Assembly: GCA_031553195.1 (NCBI GenBank)
Contig: JAVBLV010000081.1
Location: forward strand, 1-52,163
Origin: JAVBLV01 sp031553195
GTDB taxonomy: Bacteria; Bacteroidota; Bacteroidia; Bacteroidales; P3
Length of the DNA: 52,163 nucleotides
Reading direction: 5' to 3'
The notes beneath the pieces were generated by a model. That model saw only the letters and a program-made list of their open reading frames with translations, had not been told where the DNA came from and searched no databases. This document shows, piece by piece, positions 15,740 to 24,550 of the stretch. How positions within the stretch are numbered: the first letter of the stretch is position 1; each line of letters opens with the position of its first letter. Made by a program: the position numbers and the translations under genes.

Positions 15740-16869
15740 CTGACCTTTTTTGTCCTTATTGAGAATATTGTCAGAAAACCATCAAATAGCGTGAAAAATA
15801 ATTCATAGAAGGGCGACCATACAAAGACTTTCTTTTTACAATTAAGCCTTTTCGATAATTTTTGAAAAACAATTATCTGCATAACCGATTTAAAAACAAA
15901 TATTCCTCCAACAATTATCCATGAGAATTTATTCAACAGCAAAAATATTATTGCCGCATAAAATAACAGAACGCTACATGGATAGAACGCAAATAAGTAT
16001 TTATCAGGGGTTTTATAAAATTTTCTTGTTGATAGATGTCTTCTTTTTTGTAATACCCAATCAATAAAACGAATTTTAGGAGCGGATATTGTAAATGCCT
16101 CGTTGTTTAAACAGATTTTAGTATTCGCTCTATCAGCATTTTGGTTTACAAATAAATCATCGTCGCCGGAAACAATTTGGTAGTGCTTAATAAATCCTGA
16201 CTTTTCAAAGAAGAAGGATTTCCGGTAAGCCAGATTACGTCCAACTCCTATCGTTGGCCTTCCCCATAAAGCAAAGCCTAAATAAAATCCCGCCGTCGCC
16301 AGATTATCATATTGGATAAAACTATTCAACGCTGACTTTTCCTCGGCATAGGCGCCATATCCTAAAACAAATTTTGTATCGGTCGAAAATTGATTTTCCA
16401 TCTTTTCGATCCATTGATAACTATTCGGGAAGCAATCTGCGTCTGTCAACAAAACAATATCGTGCTTTGCAGATTTAATACCCAACGAGAGTGGAAATTT
16501 TTTCCCCTGAAAGGGATTAATATCTTCTTTTAGATTTACCACTCTAAGATGAGGATAGGTTTCGGAAAATACCTGAAGTAAATACTTCGTCTCGTCTTGA
16601 GAAGCATGGTTTACAACAATTACTTCGTACACGGGATACTCCTGTTCCAACAAATAGAATAGCTTTTCTTTTAAATTTGCATATTCGTCTTTTGCGCAAA
16701 CAACTACCGAAACCGGTTCATGTTTCTCTTTTGCAATAGGTTTCTCTTTATGTAACGCTACGCGCAAAAATGTAGATCCATAATAGGCAAGCAATAATAA
16801 TACGCTTAATATTAAAATGCTAAAAAAAATGATTGTAATTGCGTTGAACTCAAAAGCTAATGTCGGCAT
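15730..16869 (-). CDS. Membrane-associated family 2 glycosyltransferase
   Basis: About 379 residues from the ATG at 16869 (MPTLAFEFNAIT). An upstream in-frame ATG at 16887 lies before or at the predicted start of transcription, so I prefer the inner one. One N-terminal membrane segment (IIFFSILILSVLLLLAYYG) precedes a GT-A domain with VSVVVCAKDE, the DxD-type metal site LTDADCFPN and a later SGDDDLF and QKRRHLSTRKF block (Q/RxxRW-like). Two or three hydrophobic segments end the protein. Such enzymes transfer sugars from nucleotide donors at the inner membrane, probably for surface polysaccharide. It is first in the operon with the sigma factor and GNAT genes. Confidence 0.87.
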   Translation of the reverse strand: MPTLAFEFNAITIIFFSILILSVLLLLAYYGSTFLRVALHKEKPIAKEKHEPVSVVVCAKDEYANLKEKLFYLLEQEYPVYEVIVVNHASQDETKYLLQVFSETYPHLRVVNLKEDINPFQGKKFPLSLGIKSAKHDIVLLTDADCFPNSYQWIEKMENQFSTDTKFVLGYGAYAEEKSALNSFIQYDNLATAGFYLGFALWGRPTIGVGRNLAYRKSFFFEKSGFIKHYQIVSGDDDLFVNQNADRANTKICLNNEAFTISAPKIRFIDWVLQKRRHLSTRKFYKTPDKYLFAFYPCSVLLFYAAIIFLLLNKFSWIIVGGIFVFKSVMQIIVFQKLSKRLNCKKKVFVWSPFYELFFTLFDGFLTIFSIRTKKVRWK

Positions 16870-16888
16870 CTTTTCTATTAATAACACG

Positions 16889-16926
16889 CAAAATTACTGA
16901 TATTTTACGAATAAACGGTATCTTTG
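16889..16926. promoter_or_regulatory. Divergent -7 boxes between glycosyltransferase and tgt
   Basis: On the minus strand TAATTTTG (16896-16889) precedes the glycosyltransferase gene. On the plus strand TATCTTTG (16919-16926) precedes tgt by about 120 bases. Both fit TAnnTTTG. Neither has a clear -33 TTTG at the expected spacing. Confidence 0.45.
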
Positions 16927-17048
16927 AAAAAAATACGCAAATAGATATTGGGGTATTTCCTTTATTAAAAAAGAATGACATATCGTTCAAAATAAGAATC
17001 TTAAAAACTTCCGGAAAGCTTCTTAGCACATTCAAAGTCAATTACAGG

Positions 17049-18179
17049 ATGAAATTCGAAATCGATTTATTATCAAAAGATTGTAGCGCCCGTGCGGGAA
17101 AGATTACAACAATGCATGGGGTTATCGAAACTCCTATTTTTATGCCTGTCGGCACAGTCGGATCTGTTAAAGCTGTGCATCAAACGGAGCTAAAGGAAGA
17201 AATCAAGGCTCAGATTATTTTAGGAAATACCTATCATCTATACCTTCGTCCTGGCCTCGATGTGTTGCAATCTGCCGGCGGATTACATCGTTTTAACTCA
17301 TGGGAAAAGCCCATTTTGACAGATAGCGGCGGTTATCAGGTTTATTCTCTTTCTCACAATAGGAAACTAAATGAAAACGGCGTTGTTTTCCGTTCTCATA
17401 TCGACGGCTCCAAGCATGAATTTACGCCTGAAAAAGTAATGGATATAGAGCGCGTTATCGGCGCCGACATCATCATGGCTTTTGACGAGTGCACCCCTTA
17501 CCCTTGTACTTACCAATATGCGGAGAATTCGATGGAACTCACGCACAAATGGTTGGATCGTTGTATCGCGCGCTTTAAAGCGTCCGAGCCTTTGTATGGT
17601 TATGATCAAACCCTTTTTCCTATCGTGCAGGGAAGTATTTACCGCGATTTACGGATACAATCGGCAGAAAAAATTGCTTCTTGCGAATGCGAGGGAAATG
17701 CTATCGGCGGTCTTTCGGTAGGAGAGCCTATCGAGGAGATGTATCAATTAACGGAACTGGTTTGTTCCATTTTACCTAAAGACAAGCCGCGTTATTTGAT
17801 GGGCGTTGGAACTCCGGCTAATTTACTGGAGTGTATTTCTTTAGGAGTCGACATGTTCGATTGCGTAATGCCTACCCGCAATGGACGCAACGGCATGCTC
17901 TTTACAAGCAAGGGAATTATCAATATCAAGAATGAAAAATGGAAAAAAGACTTCTCTCCTATCGACGAAGACGGACTTAGTTTTGTAGATGTTTTATATT
18001 CAAAAGCTTACCTCAGGCATTTATTCCATGCAAACGAAATCTTAGCCTTACAAATAGCCAGCATACATAATTTAAGTTTTTATCTTTGGCTGGTAGGCGA
18101 AGCCAGAAAGCATATTATTAACGGGGATTTTGTCCGGTGGAAAAATATAATGATGAAGCAAGTCGCATCCAGAATGTAA
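17049..18179 (+). CDS. tgt: Queuine/preQ1 tRNA-guanine transglycosylase
   Basis: From the ATG at 17049 the protein has 376 residues starting MKFEIDLLSKDCSARAGKI, the normal Tgt N terminus; the open frame extends further upstream without Tgt content. LTDSGGYQVYSL carries the proton-acceptor Asp, and GVDMFDCVMPTRNGRNG carries the nucleophilic Asp. It swaps guanine 34 for a 7-deazaguanine base in GUN-anticodon tRNAs. An oddity is that the usual zinc site (CxCxxC plus a downstream His) is not there: the segment reads DFSPIDEDGLSFVDVLYSKA before YLRHLFHA, so the three Cys are replaced although the His region is kept. This may be a lineage variant. Confidence 0.95.
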   Translation: MKFEIDLLSKDCSARAGKITTMHGVIETPIFMPVGTVGSVKAVHQTELKEEIKAQIILGNTYHLYLRPGLDVLQSAGGLHRFNSWEKPILTDSGGYQVYSLSHNRKLNENGVVFRSHIDGSKHEFTPEKVMDIERVIGADIIMAFDECTPYPCTYQYAENSMELTHKWLDRCIARFKASEPLYGYDQTLFPIVQGSIYRDLRIQSAEKIASCECEGNAIGGLSVGEPIEEMYQLTELVCSILPKDKPRYLMGVGTPANLLECISLGVDMFDCVMPTRNGRNGMLFTSKGIINIKNEKWKKDFSPIDEDGLSFVDVLYSKAYLRHLFHANEILALQIASIHNLSFYLWLVGEARKHIINGDFVRWKNIMMKQVASRM

Positions 18180-18320
18180 CTATTTTACATCGATCAGGAG
18201 CCGAAAATGTTCGATTTTCATTGGCAAAAATTTCATCAAAAGAATATTTATGTATAAACATTTGATATTGAATTATTTAAACAAAAAATATTAAACACCC
18301 TCTGTCCGAAAGCCTTTTAG

Positions 18321-18348
18321 TTGCATCCTATAATTTTTCGTACTTTTG
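18321..18348 (+). promoter_or_regulatory. Predicted promoter abutting rbfA
   Basis: TTG (18321-18323), a 17-base spacer and TACTTTTG (18341-18348) resemble a Bacteroidota promoter. The rbfA ATG follows at 18354, so transcription from here would begin at or next to the start codon and give a leaderless mRNA. A chance match in AT-rich DNA is possible. Confidence 0.35.
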
Positions 18349-18353
18349 TAAAC

Positions 18354-18698
18354 ATGGAAAGCACGCGACAACAAAAAATTGCCAGGTTAATCCAGAAAGA
18401 TACCGGGCAAATACTCCAAAAAGGAAGTCGTTCTTTATTTGAAGGAGCGATGATCACCGTTACAAAGGTTTGGGTTAGCAAAGATCTGTCTATTGCTCGC
18501 ATTTACCTGAGTATTTTTTCTTTAGGAAGTACGGAGAAAGAACAAACAATGAATCTTGTACGAAAGTATTCTTCCGAAATTCGCAAAGAATTAGGCGTCA
18601 AGGTTCGAAATCAACTCCGGGTAATTCCTGATTTGGAATTTTATCTGGACGATTCGTTGGATTATATCGAAAATATAGAAAAACTTTTAAAAACGTAA
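18354..18698 (+). CDS. rbfA: 30S ribosome-binding factor A
   Basis: From the ATG at 18354 the protein has 114 residues starting MESTRQQKIARLIQKD, the conserved RbfA N terminus. An upstream in-frame ATG at 18321 would add 11 residues without family content. The KH-like fold region includes MITVTKVWVSKDLSIARIYLS and the C-terminal block LRVIPDLEFYLDDSLDY. RbfA helps mature the 16S rRNA 5' end and is needed at low temperature. It is followed after 168 bases by the LolC/E-like permease, an order that recurs in Bacteroidota as far as I recall. Confidence 0.95.
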   Translation: MESTRQQKIARLIQKDTGQILQKGSRSLFEGAMITVTKVWVSKDLSIARIYLSIFSLGSTEKEQTMNLVRKYSSEIRKELGVKVRNQLRVIPDLEFYLDDSLDYIENIEKLLKT

Positions 18699-18866
18699 AA
18701 ACAGTCCGGTGCATAGAAAAAAGAATTGTAAAGTGACAAATAAATTTTAGCCGTTTTCTGAATTTAATTTTTTGAATCTTTCTTTATACAATCCTCCGGC
18801 AATTTTTTGACCAATGCAATCACGCAACTTTGCTTTGTATATATTGATTTTTAACATTTTGTATTT

Positions 18867-20078
18867 TTGAATATTACTTTTTATATAGCGAAACGGTATT
18901 TATTTTCAAAACGAAAGCGAAACGTCGTTCATTTTATTTCTCTGGTATCGTTGATTGGAATAAGCGTCGGAACAATGGCTTTGATCATTATTCTTTCCGT
19001 ATTGAACGGCTTCAACCAAGTAGCAATTTCATTATTCAACGTATTCGACGCCCCTTTCCTTATAGAAGCAACAGAAGGAAAGACTTTCCGCTTAAAAGAT
19101 TTTCCCGAAAAAGAAATAAAGGCAACCGAAGGAATAACGTTTTTTATTCCCTGCGCGCAGGAAAATGCATTGGTTTCTTACCGCGATAATCAAAGAATTG
19201 CCACGCTGAAAGGGGTTGGCAATGGATATGAGGAGATGAGCGGCATTGAAAATTATATTTGTAAAGGCGAATACTTGCTTTGCGATGATGGAATAAGTTT
19301 TGCCGTATTGGGTTCCGAAATAGACTATTCGATGGGGATTGCACTCAAAACGGGGAATGCTCCTCTGAAAGTTTATATTCCCAAAAGGAAACAAAATTTC
19401 GGATTGCATGCCGAAGAAGCCTTCAATACAGGCGCACTCGCGCCTGTGGGCGTATTCATGGTTTCCGGCGATATCGACGACCGATATATCCTTACCGATA
19501 TAAACTTTGTAAGGTCTTTACTTGATTATGAGAAAGACGAGGTTACATCTGTCGAACTGGGAATTTCTCCTAAAATTAAAAACACTGATAAACTCCAGCA
19601 AAAAATTAAAAACATTGTAGGAGACAAATTTTCGGTAAAAAACAGATTGGAGCAACAGGCATTGTTTCATGAAACCGTTAAATTCGAAAAGATTGCCATC
19701 TACCTGATTATGTCTTTCATTATCTTTATTGCCATGTTTAATATTATTAGTTCGCTATCTCTTTTGATATTAGATAAGAAAAAAGATATTAAAACATTAC
19801 AAAGCATGGGAGCCAATAAGCAGTTTATCCATCGTATATTTCTAACGGAAGGAATGCTTATTTCGCTAATTGGAGCCATAATAGGGCTTTTCTTGGGAGG
19901 CGTTGTTTGCTGGATACAGCAACAATTTGGAGTTATCAGTATGGGTGAAAATTTCGTTGTAGACGCTTATCCTGTTAAGTTGAAATTGTTGGATTTTGCG
20001 CTTGTCCTTTTTTCTGTGATGATCATCGGATTTATTTCCGTGGGATATACAGTAAAATCCAGAATCAGGATCCATTAA
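18867..20078 (+). CDS. LolC/LolE-type lipoprotein-releasing ABC permease
   Basis: The 403-residue protein begins at TTG 18867 (NITFYIAKRYLFSKRKRN); homologues start with the same I-A-R/K-R-Y-L-F motif, so this start is preferred and no nearby ATG fits. The first membrane segment (HFISLVSLIGISVGTMALII) is followed by a periplasmic MacB-PCD-like domain (about 50-270) and then the FtsX permease domain with three membrane segments, including KKKDIKTLQSMGANKQFIHRI. It would pair with a LolD ATPase, not seen here, to release lipoproteins from the inner membrane. Its last four bases overlap the end of convergent uvrC. A TATTTTTG match overlaps the start codon and is probably fortuitous. Confidence 0.88.
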   Translation: MNITFYIAKRYLFSKRKRNVVHFISLVSLIGISVGTMALIIILSVLNGFNQVAISLFNVFDAPFLIEATEGKTFRLKDFPEKEIKATEGITFFIPCAQENALVSYRDNQRIATLKGVGNGYEEMSGIENYICKGEYLLCDDGISFAVLGSEIDYSMGIALKTGNAPLKVYIPKRKQNFGLHAEEAFNTGALAPVGVFMVSGDIDDRYILTDINFVRSLLDYEKDEVTSVELGISPKIKNTDKLQQKIKNIVGDKFSVKNRLEQQALFHETVKFEKIAIYLIMSFIIFIAMFNIISSLSLLILDKKKDIKTLQSMGANKQFIHRIFLTEGMLISLIGAIIGLFLGGVVCWIQQQFGVISMGENFVVDAYPVKLKLLDFALVLFSVMIIGFISVGYTVKSRIRIH

Positions 20079-21919
20079 TCCCCCGCCTCTTTTTCGGCTG
20101 CAAAAAAATCATAAACTGTCTGAGCCTTCGCTTTGCCGATACATTCCTCCAGTTCTTCTAAAGATGCTCTTTTAATATTCTTGACGGAAGAAAATTTTAA
20201 AAGCAAATCGCGGGCGGTGGTTTCCCCTATCCCTTTGATATCCGTCAAAGTAGTAAATATCGTTCCTTTGCTACGGCGTTTGCGATGATGGGTAATTCCA
20301 AATCTGTGCGCCTCGTCTCTTAGCTGTTGAATAATTTTAAGGCTTTCCGACTTTTTATCCAAATACAGAGGAATGCTATCGCCCGGCAAATAAATCTCTT
20401 CCAATCGTTTGGCAATGCTAATGATATTTACTCGTCCCAAAATACCTAATTTCATTAAACTTTTAACCGCCGACGACAATTGTCCCTTTCCTCCATCAAT
20501 AACAATTAGTTGCGGAAGAGGTTTGTCTTCTTCCAACATGCGTTTATAGCGACGGTAAATGATCTCTTCCATCGAAGCAAAATCGTTCGGGCCTACTACT
20601 GTTTTTATATTAAAATGTCTGTATTCCTTTTTGGCAGGTTTTCCGTTAATAAAACAAACCATAGAAGCAACCGGATAATTTCCCTGTGTGTTCGAGTTGT
20701 CGAAACATTCGATGCGTTCCGGCAATACCTGCATCTTTAAGTCCTTCATCAGCGTCTGCAATAATCGTTTGCTATGTCTTTCGGGATCTGCCAAAAGACT
20801 TTGTTTTTGCTTTTCGAGCCGGTAGAATTTAGAATTCCGCTCCGAAAGTTCCAGTAGTTTCTTTTTGTCGCCTTTCAAAGGAATTGTTTGTTTTAAATAA
20901 GATTCCGGTAATTGCAGTTTGAAAGGCACAATAATTTCATTGGCCGTGCTTTCGACTTTTTCATGCAATTCGTGTACGGCCAATGTAAGCATCTCTTCGT
21001 CGTTTTCGTCCAGTTTTTTTTGTATTTCGGTGTTATATGAGTAAATAATGCCCCCGTTTTTTATACGCATCATATTTACATAGGCCGATTTTTCATCGGA
21101 AATAATAGAGTAAACATCGATGTCTTTGATATTTGTGCTGACGACCATCGAACGACTTTTATATTGTTCCAGCAACATAATTTTTTCTTTTACCTCCTGG
21201 GCCTTTTCAAACTCCAATTGACCGGCATGTAGCATCATTTCGGATTTCAACGTTTGCACCATATCGGCAAAATCGCCCCTGAGGACTTTTTCTAATTGTA
21301 AAACGGTTTTACGATAATCGCTTTGGGTTTCATTTCCGATGCACGGAGCGTTACAACGCTTTATCTGGTAGCATATACAAGATTGGAATTTATGTTTGCT
21401 GATGCTTTCTTTTGTCAAATTCAAATTACAAGTCCTGTACCTAAATACTTTCCTGATAAGTTCCTGTAATTCTTTCAACACGCGTAGAGAAGGATAAGGG
21501 CCGAAATAAATCGAACCGTTAGAAATTCGTTTACGGGTTTGGAATATCCGAGGAAAAGGTTCGTTCGTAATACAAACCCAAGGATAGGTTTTATCATCCT
21601 TAAGCATGCTGTTATAACGAGGCTGTAATTTCTTTATTAAGTTGTTTTCCAACAAAAGCGCGTCAAACTCGCTGTTTACGATAATATAGCGAATGTCGTA
21701 AATCTTTTTGACCAACATCCTTATCTTTGGGGATAACAACTGATCTTGGCGAAAATAAGATGATACTCTTTTTTTTATATTTTTGGCTTTCCCTACATAT
21801 AATATATCTCCTTTTTCATCAAAATACTGGTAAACGCCCGGGGTTTCGGGAAGGGTTTTCAAAAGAGCTTCTATCCGGTCGGCATGTTTATTTACTGTGA
21901 CGTCGATTAATCTAATCAT
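20075..21919 (-). CDS. uvrC: UvrABC excinuclease subunit C
   Basis: The 614-residue protein has all UvrC parts. A GIY-YIG nuclease domain (about 22-100: TPGVYQYFDEKGDILYVGKA) makes the 3' incision. A Cys-rich segment around residues 175-200 (CNLN..CICYQIKRCNAPCIG) probably holds an Fe-S cluster. The UVR motif (GQLEFEKAQEVKEKIMLLE) contacts UvrB. The RNase H-like domain (ECFDNSNTQGNYPVASMVCF, later IVIDGGKGQ) makes the 5' incision. Tandem helix-hairpin-helix motifs (LTDIKGIGETTARDLLLKF) end the protein. It acts in nucleotide excision repair. The gene is convergent with the permease gene, overlapping by 4 bases, and a truncated palindromic element lies just upstream of its start. Confidence 0.97.
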   Translation of the reverse strand: MIRLIDVTVNKHADRIEALLKTLPETPGVYQYFDEKGDILYVGKAKNIKKRVSSYFRQDQLLSPKIRMLVKKIYDIRYIIVNSEFDALLLENNLIKKLQPRYNSMLKDDKTYPWVCITNEPFPRIFQTRKRISNGSIYFGPYPSLRVLKELQELIRKVFRYRTCNLNLTKESISKHKFQSCICYQIKRCNAPCIGNETQSDYRKTVLQLEKVLRGDFADMVQTLKSEMMLHAGQLEFEKAQEVKEKIMLLEQYKSRSMVVSTNIKDIDVYSIISDEKSAYVNMMRIKNGGIIYSYNTEIQKKLDENDEEMLTLAVHELHEKVESTANEIIVPFKLQLPESYLKQTIPLKGDKKKLLELSERNSKFYRLEKQKQSLLADPERHSKRLLQTLMKDLKMQVLPERIECFDNSNTQGNYPVASMVCFINGKPAKKEYRHFNIKTVVGPNDFASMEEIIYRRYKRMLEEDKPLPQLIVIDGGKGQLSSAVKSLMKLGILGRVNIISIAKRLEEIYLPGDSIPLYLDKKSESLKIIQQLRDEAHRFGITHHRKRRSKGTIFTTLTDIKGIGETTARDLLLKFSSVKNIKRASLEELEECIGKAKAQTVYDFFAAEKEAGD

Positions 21920-21938
21920 TTTCTTAAAGGTAAGTTTT

Positions 21939-22055
21939 AGAAGCTGTCTAAAAAATTTTCTATGAAGTATTTTAATCCTAAAACGCTCTTTTTTGTCGGA
22001 ATTTTTACTAAATAGCGCTACTTATTTCATGAAAAATTCCGCCTTCAAAATCGCT
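21939..22055 (+). mobile_element. Palindromic element, copy C (truncated)
   Basis: It begins AGAAGCTGTCTAAAAAATTTTC and contains GTCGGAATTTTTACTAAATAG and GAAAAATTCCGCC like the full copies, but stops after about 117 bases. The right arm with the ATTTTTATCTCTCAAAAT and CCATAAAAATTT blocks is missing. It lies between the PNGase F-like gene's 3' end and the uvrC start. Confidence 0.7.
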
Positions 22056-22068
22056 TTTTAATTATTGT

Positions 22069-23751
22069 TTATTCTTTATCGCTGACAATTACGCCTGAAA
22101 TATTCCAGTAACTAATGCTTGAACTTTCGGGTTTCCCTTGGGGAATGGCAACCTTAATTTCGTTTTTGCCTGGTTTTAAATTAGTAAGGGGAATCAATAC
22201 CGGATTGGTAATTGTTCCCGGGCACCAGCCGGAACGGCTGTAATCGGAAGAAGATAAGCCGTTCCAGAAATTTCCCGAGACAGGATTGTATTCGCGGTAA
22301 GTTGCACAATCATCGCGCCAGGGCGTATAAGCAAAGAATTTTTCTCCATTCAGAAAGAGCGAATTTTCTTTAGGATTAAATTCGTCGCCGCCGCCCCAGC
22401 CGCCGTGGCCGGTCGATAAATAGTACAAAACGGGATTTTTTATGTTTTCAGGTACATTCACAATCACTGTCAGCGAATCTGCGCCAAAAATATCGGGATA
22501 TCCTTGTCCGCCCATTTCCAAAATATTCGTCGTACAGAATAAAGGATAAACCCATTTTTTAGGTTGTTTGGTTTCTCCATTGGGATAATATCGCAAATTC
22601 AAAGTTACTTTATGTCCGCCTTTGTCATAATTTCCTATATACACGCCGATAATAGCCTCTTTTGCAAGCAAAGGTGCCAGGTGGCTTACATTTTGTTTGA
22701 AAAGCGAAGAATCTCTCCAGGTAATATCAGGCAAAGCAAGTCTACTATTAAAATGATTGACGCCAAACGAAGTAAAAAACCGCATTAATTCTACCACAGG
22801 ACTGTAGGTTTCATCCGAAATAGCTCCGCCATACTTTTTCCCATTTTTACCGGTAAACATGGGAACGGCATCCATACCATTGAATAAAGCGTTTAAAAAG
22901 GATTTTTTCTTATCTGCCGGGATTACAAAAACGCTGCCTGTACGATCGTAAGCGTCGCCGTTAGATTTTTGGATTAACTCGGCAAAAATAGAATATTGCC
23001 AGGCATTTTCAGGAAGTTTTACTTTTTTCAGAATAAGCGTACCCCCGCCAAAACGAAGAGTTTGCCCAGATTCCAAGTCAGGATTCTGAGGTAAATCGGT
23101 AAAACAAATTTGCTCGTTATCAAAAATATTGACTTTAATCAAATAACTTTTTGAAACTTGCGTCCGGTATTCCTTAGCCTCCAATTGAGTCCCCAAATCG
23201 GTAGGAATAACCGTTTTCTCTTTCTTGAAGAATTCAATATTTACGGCTCTCAATTCCGAATCTCCATTTCGTAAATATTTCAGTACAACGGCATTTTCAA
23301 CCATCAAGCCCGAGCTGCATGAACCTTTTATAGATAATTCCGTGGTATACCAAATTTCAATGGTATTGGAATTAATGGAAATTTTAGCTTTTTTACAATC
23401 ATATCCCATGACTTTTTCGGTGGTTTCCAAGAATTCAAATTGAGGATATTTCAGTTCCGAAACGGCATATATTTTTTCCCCGTCATTTAAAATGGAATGG
23501 GTAATAATTTGTCTCTTGGCAAAATCAACATAAACAGTTGAAGACGGATAGCCCGGAACAACTTTTTGCATTTCGTTCTGTTCTGTAATTTGGGCTTGAT
23601 TATTGGAAAACTCCAGAATAACTTGAGAATCCTCTGCCAATACGCCGGAATTATAGTTTGCATAGACGATTTTCCCGCCTTTTTGAAAATCTTTTCCCCA
23701 AAGACAAAAATTAACAAATAGTAAAGTAACGAATATTAGTCTTTTTTTCAT
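22069..23751 (-). CDS. Secreted PNGase F-like peptide:N-glycosidase with N-terminal extra domain
   Basis: The 560-residue protein has a signal peptide (MKKRLIFVTLLFVNFCLWG). The C-terminal half matches PNGase F: YDRTGSVFVIP corresponds to the DRYANVYV strand with the catalytic Asp, GHGGWGGGDEF aligns with the second catalytic acid, and RDDCATYREYNP followed by SRSGWCPGT matches the Cys-rich GWCPG block. Such enzymes cleave Asn-linked glycans from glycoproteins, converting Asn to Asp. The first ~200 residues form a separate domain; KVMGYDCKKAKI followed by IEIWYTTEL resembles GLPGLI-family proteins. Extended PNGases with an N-terminal bowl-like domain are known (PNGase F-II type, from memory). 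It stands alone, not in a polysaccharide-utilisation locus. Confidence 0.85.
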   Translation of the reverse strand: MKKRLIFVTLLFVNFCLWGKDFQKGGKIVYANYNSGVLAEDSQVILEFSNNQAQITEQNEMQKVVPGYPSSTVYVDFAKRQIITHSILNDGEKIYAVSELKYPQFEFLETTEKVMGYDCKKAKISINSNTIEIWYTTELSIKGSCSSGLMVENAVVLKYLRNGDSELRAVNIEFFKKEKTVIPTDLGTQLEAKEYRTQVSKSYLIKVNIFDNEQICFTDLPQNPDLESGQTLRFGGGTLILKKVKLPENAWQYSIFAELIQKSNGDAYDRTGSVFVIPADKKKSFLNALFNGMDAVPMFTGKNGKKYGGAISDETYSPVVELMRFFTSFGVNHFNSRLALPDITWRDSSLFKQNVSHLAPLLAKEAIIGVYIGNYDKGGHKVTLNLRYYPNGETKQPKKWVYPLFCTTNILEMGGQGYPDIFGADSLTVIVNVPENIKNPVLYYLSTGHGGWGGGDEFNPKENSLFLNGEKFFAYTPWRDDCATYREYNPVSGNFWNGLSSSDYSRSGWCPGTITNPVLIPLTNLKPGKNEIKVAIPQGKPESSSISYWNISGVIVSDKE

Positions 23752-23851
23752 TTTCCTTTTTCATTAAATTGCTCGGTGCAACTGTTATTTCAAAAGAATT
23801 ATATAGAATTTTTTAGATTTATTTTTAAAACGATTCTCTATAGTTAGGGAA

Positions 23852-24400
23852 CTATTCGTTTCTTGCTTGGATCGGTTTCCTGTCGAAAAATTTATTTTTT
23901 CCCGAAGCGGCAAGGGGTATTCCGAATATCACCTTGGCTTCCGGCAACAAATTCAGACGGGCTGCCGCCAACCCGACAGAAAACATTACCCTGTTATCTA
24001 CGCGGCAATCGGCGGCCAACGAAACAGCCGAACCGACGGCGACTCCTAAATCGTGCGCATTAAAAAAACATGGAACATTTTCATGCTTATTTTTCTCTTC
24101 GCAGGTTGGAAAACCACAATAACCGCAATCCATTCCCAACGAAGAAATAGTAGTTCCCACTAACAATACGGCTCTGGCGTGCATCAGATTTTCCGCATCG
24201 CGCAACAAAAATTTATGTCCGGTTTCGCTGCTGATTTTCACCATACAGTCGGATAATTGCTGTAACGTTTCGCCGCCGGCCACTGCAATGCTCAGATGAT
24301 CTTTGCCATGTCCTTTGGGAGCAGTACGCGCGGCAATTGCCATATTGTGGGCAATAGACAATAGTATGGACTCTTGTATTTCTTCTTCGAATTGTATCAT
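23852..24400 (-). CDS. DUF2148 ferredoxin-domain protein
   Basis: From the ATG at 24400 (MIQFEEEIQESILLSIA) the protein has 182 residues; a longer frame from 24436 adds 12 hydrophobic residues without family support. The signature GMDCGYCGFPTCEEKNK, near residue 100, is a Cys cluster likely to bind an Fe-S centre; a further Cys is in NVPCFFNAHD. This matches the uncharacterised DUF2148/COG4739 family, common in anaerobes. It is downstream of hcp on the same strand, separated by a strong palindromic terminator and a TATTTTTG -7-like box (24441-24434), so it may have its own promoter. A redox role is inferred only. Confidence 0.85.
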   Translation of the reverse strand: MIQFEEEIQESILLSIAHNMAIAARTAPKGHGKDHLSIAVAGGETLQQLSDCMVKISSETGHKFLLRDAENLMHARAVLLVGTTISSLGMDCGYCGFPTCEEKNKHENVPCFFNAHDLGVAVGSAVSLAADCRVDNRVMFSVGLAAARLNLLPEAKVIFGIPLAASGKNKFFDRKPIQARNE

Positions 24401-24483
24401 AATAGTTAAAATTAATATTTGGATTTTTTGTTCCAAAAATAAGACTTTTTCCTCATTTTTTTTATCTCTATGGAAAAAGTGAA

Positions 24484-24519
24484 TCCCGCAAAGGTAGAAA
24501 ATTTTCTACCTTTGCGGGA
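24484..24519 (-). terminator. Perfect 18-bp palindrome, terminator of hcp
   Basis: The 36 bases form a perfect inverted repeat with arms TCCCGCAAAGGTAGAAAA and its complement and no unpaired centre. It starts 32 bases after the hcp stop. On the minus strand it is followed by TTCACTTTTTCC, a weak T-tract. Confidence 0.8.
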
Positions 24520-24550
24520 AATTAAGATTAAGTAATATCGATTTTACCTT

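Noticed and set aside
18862..18869. TATTTTTG as promoter of the LolC/E-like gene
   Set aside because: It overlaps the best start codon (TTG 18867), so it cannot serve that gene; AT-rich chance match.
20510..20740. Antisense open frames over uvrC, the adhesins, the activase and other long genes
   Set aside because: They are frame shadows of well-supported genes on the other strand or frame, with no domain content of their own.
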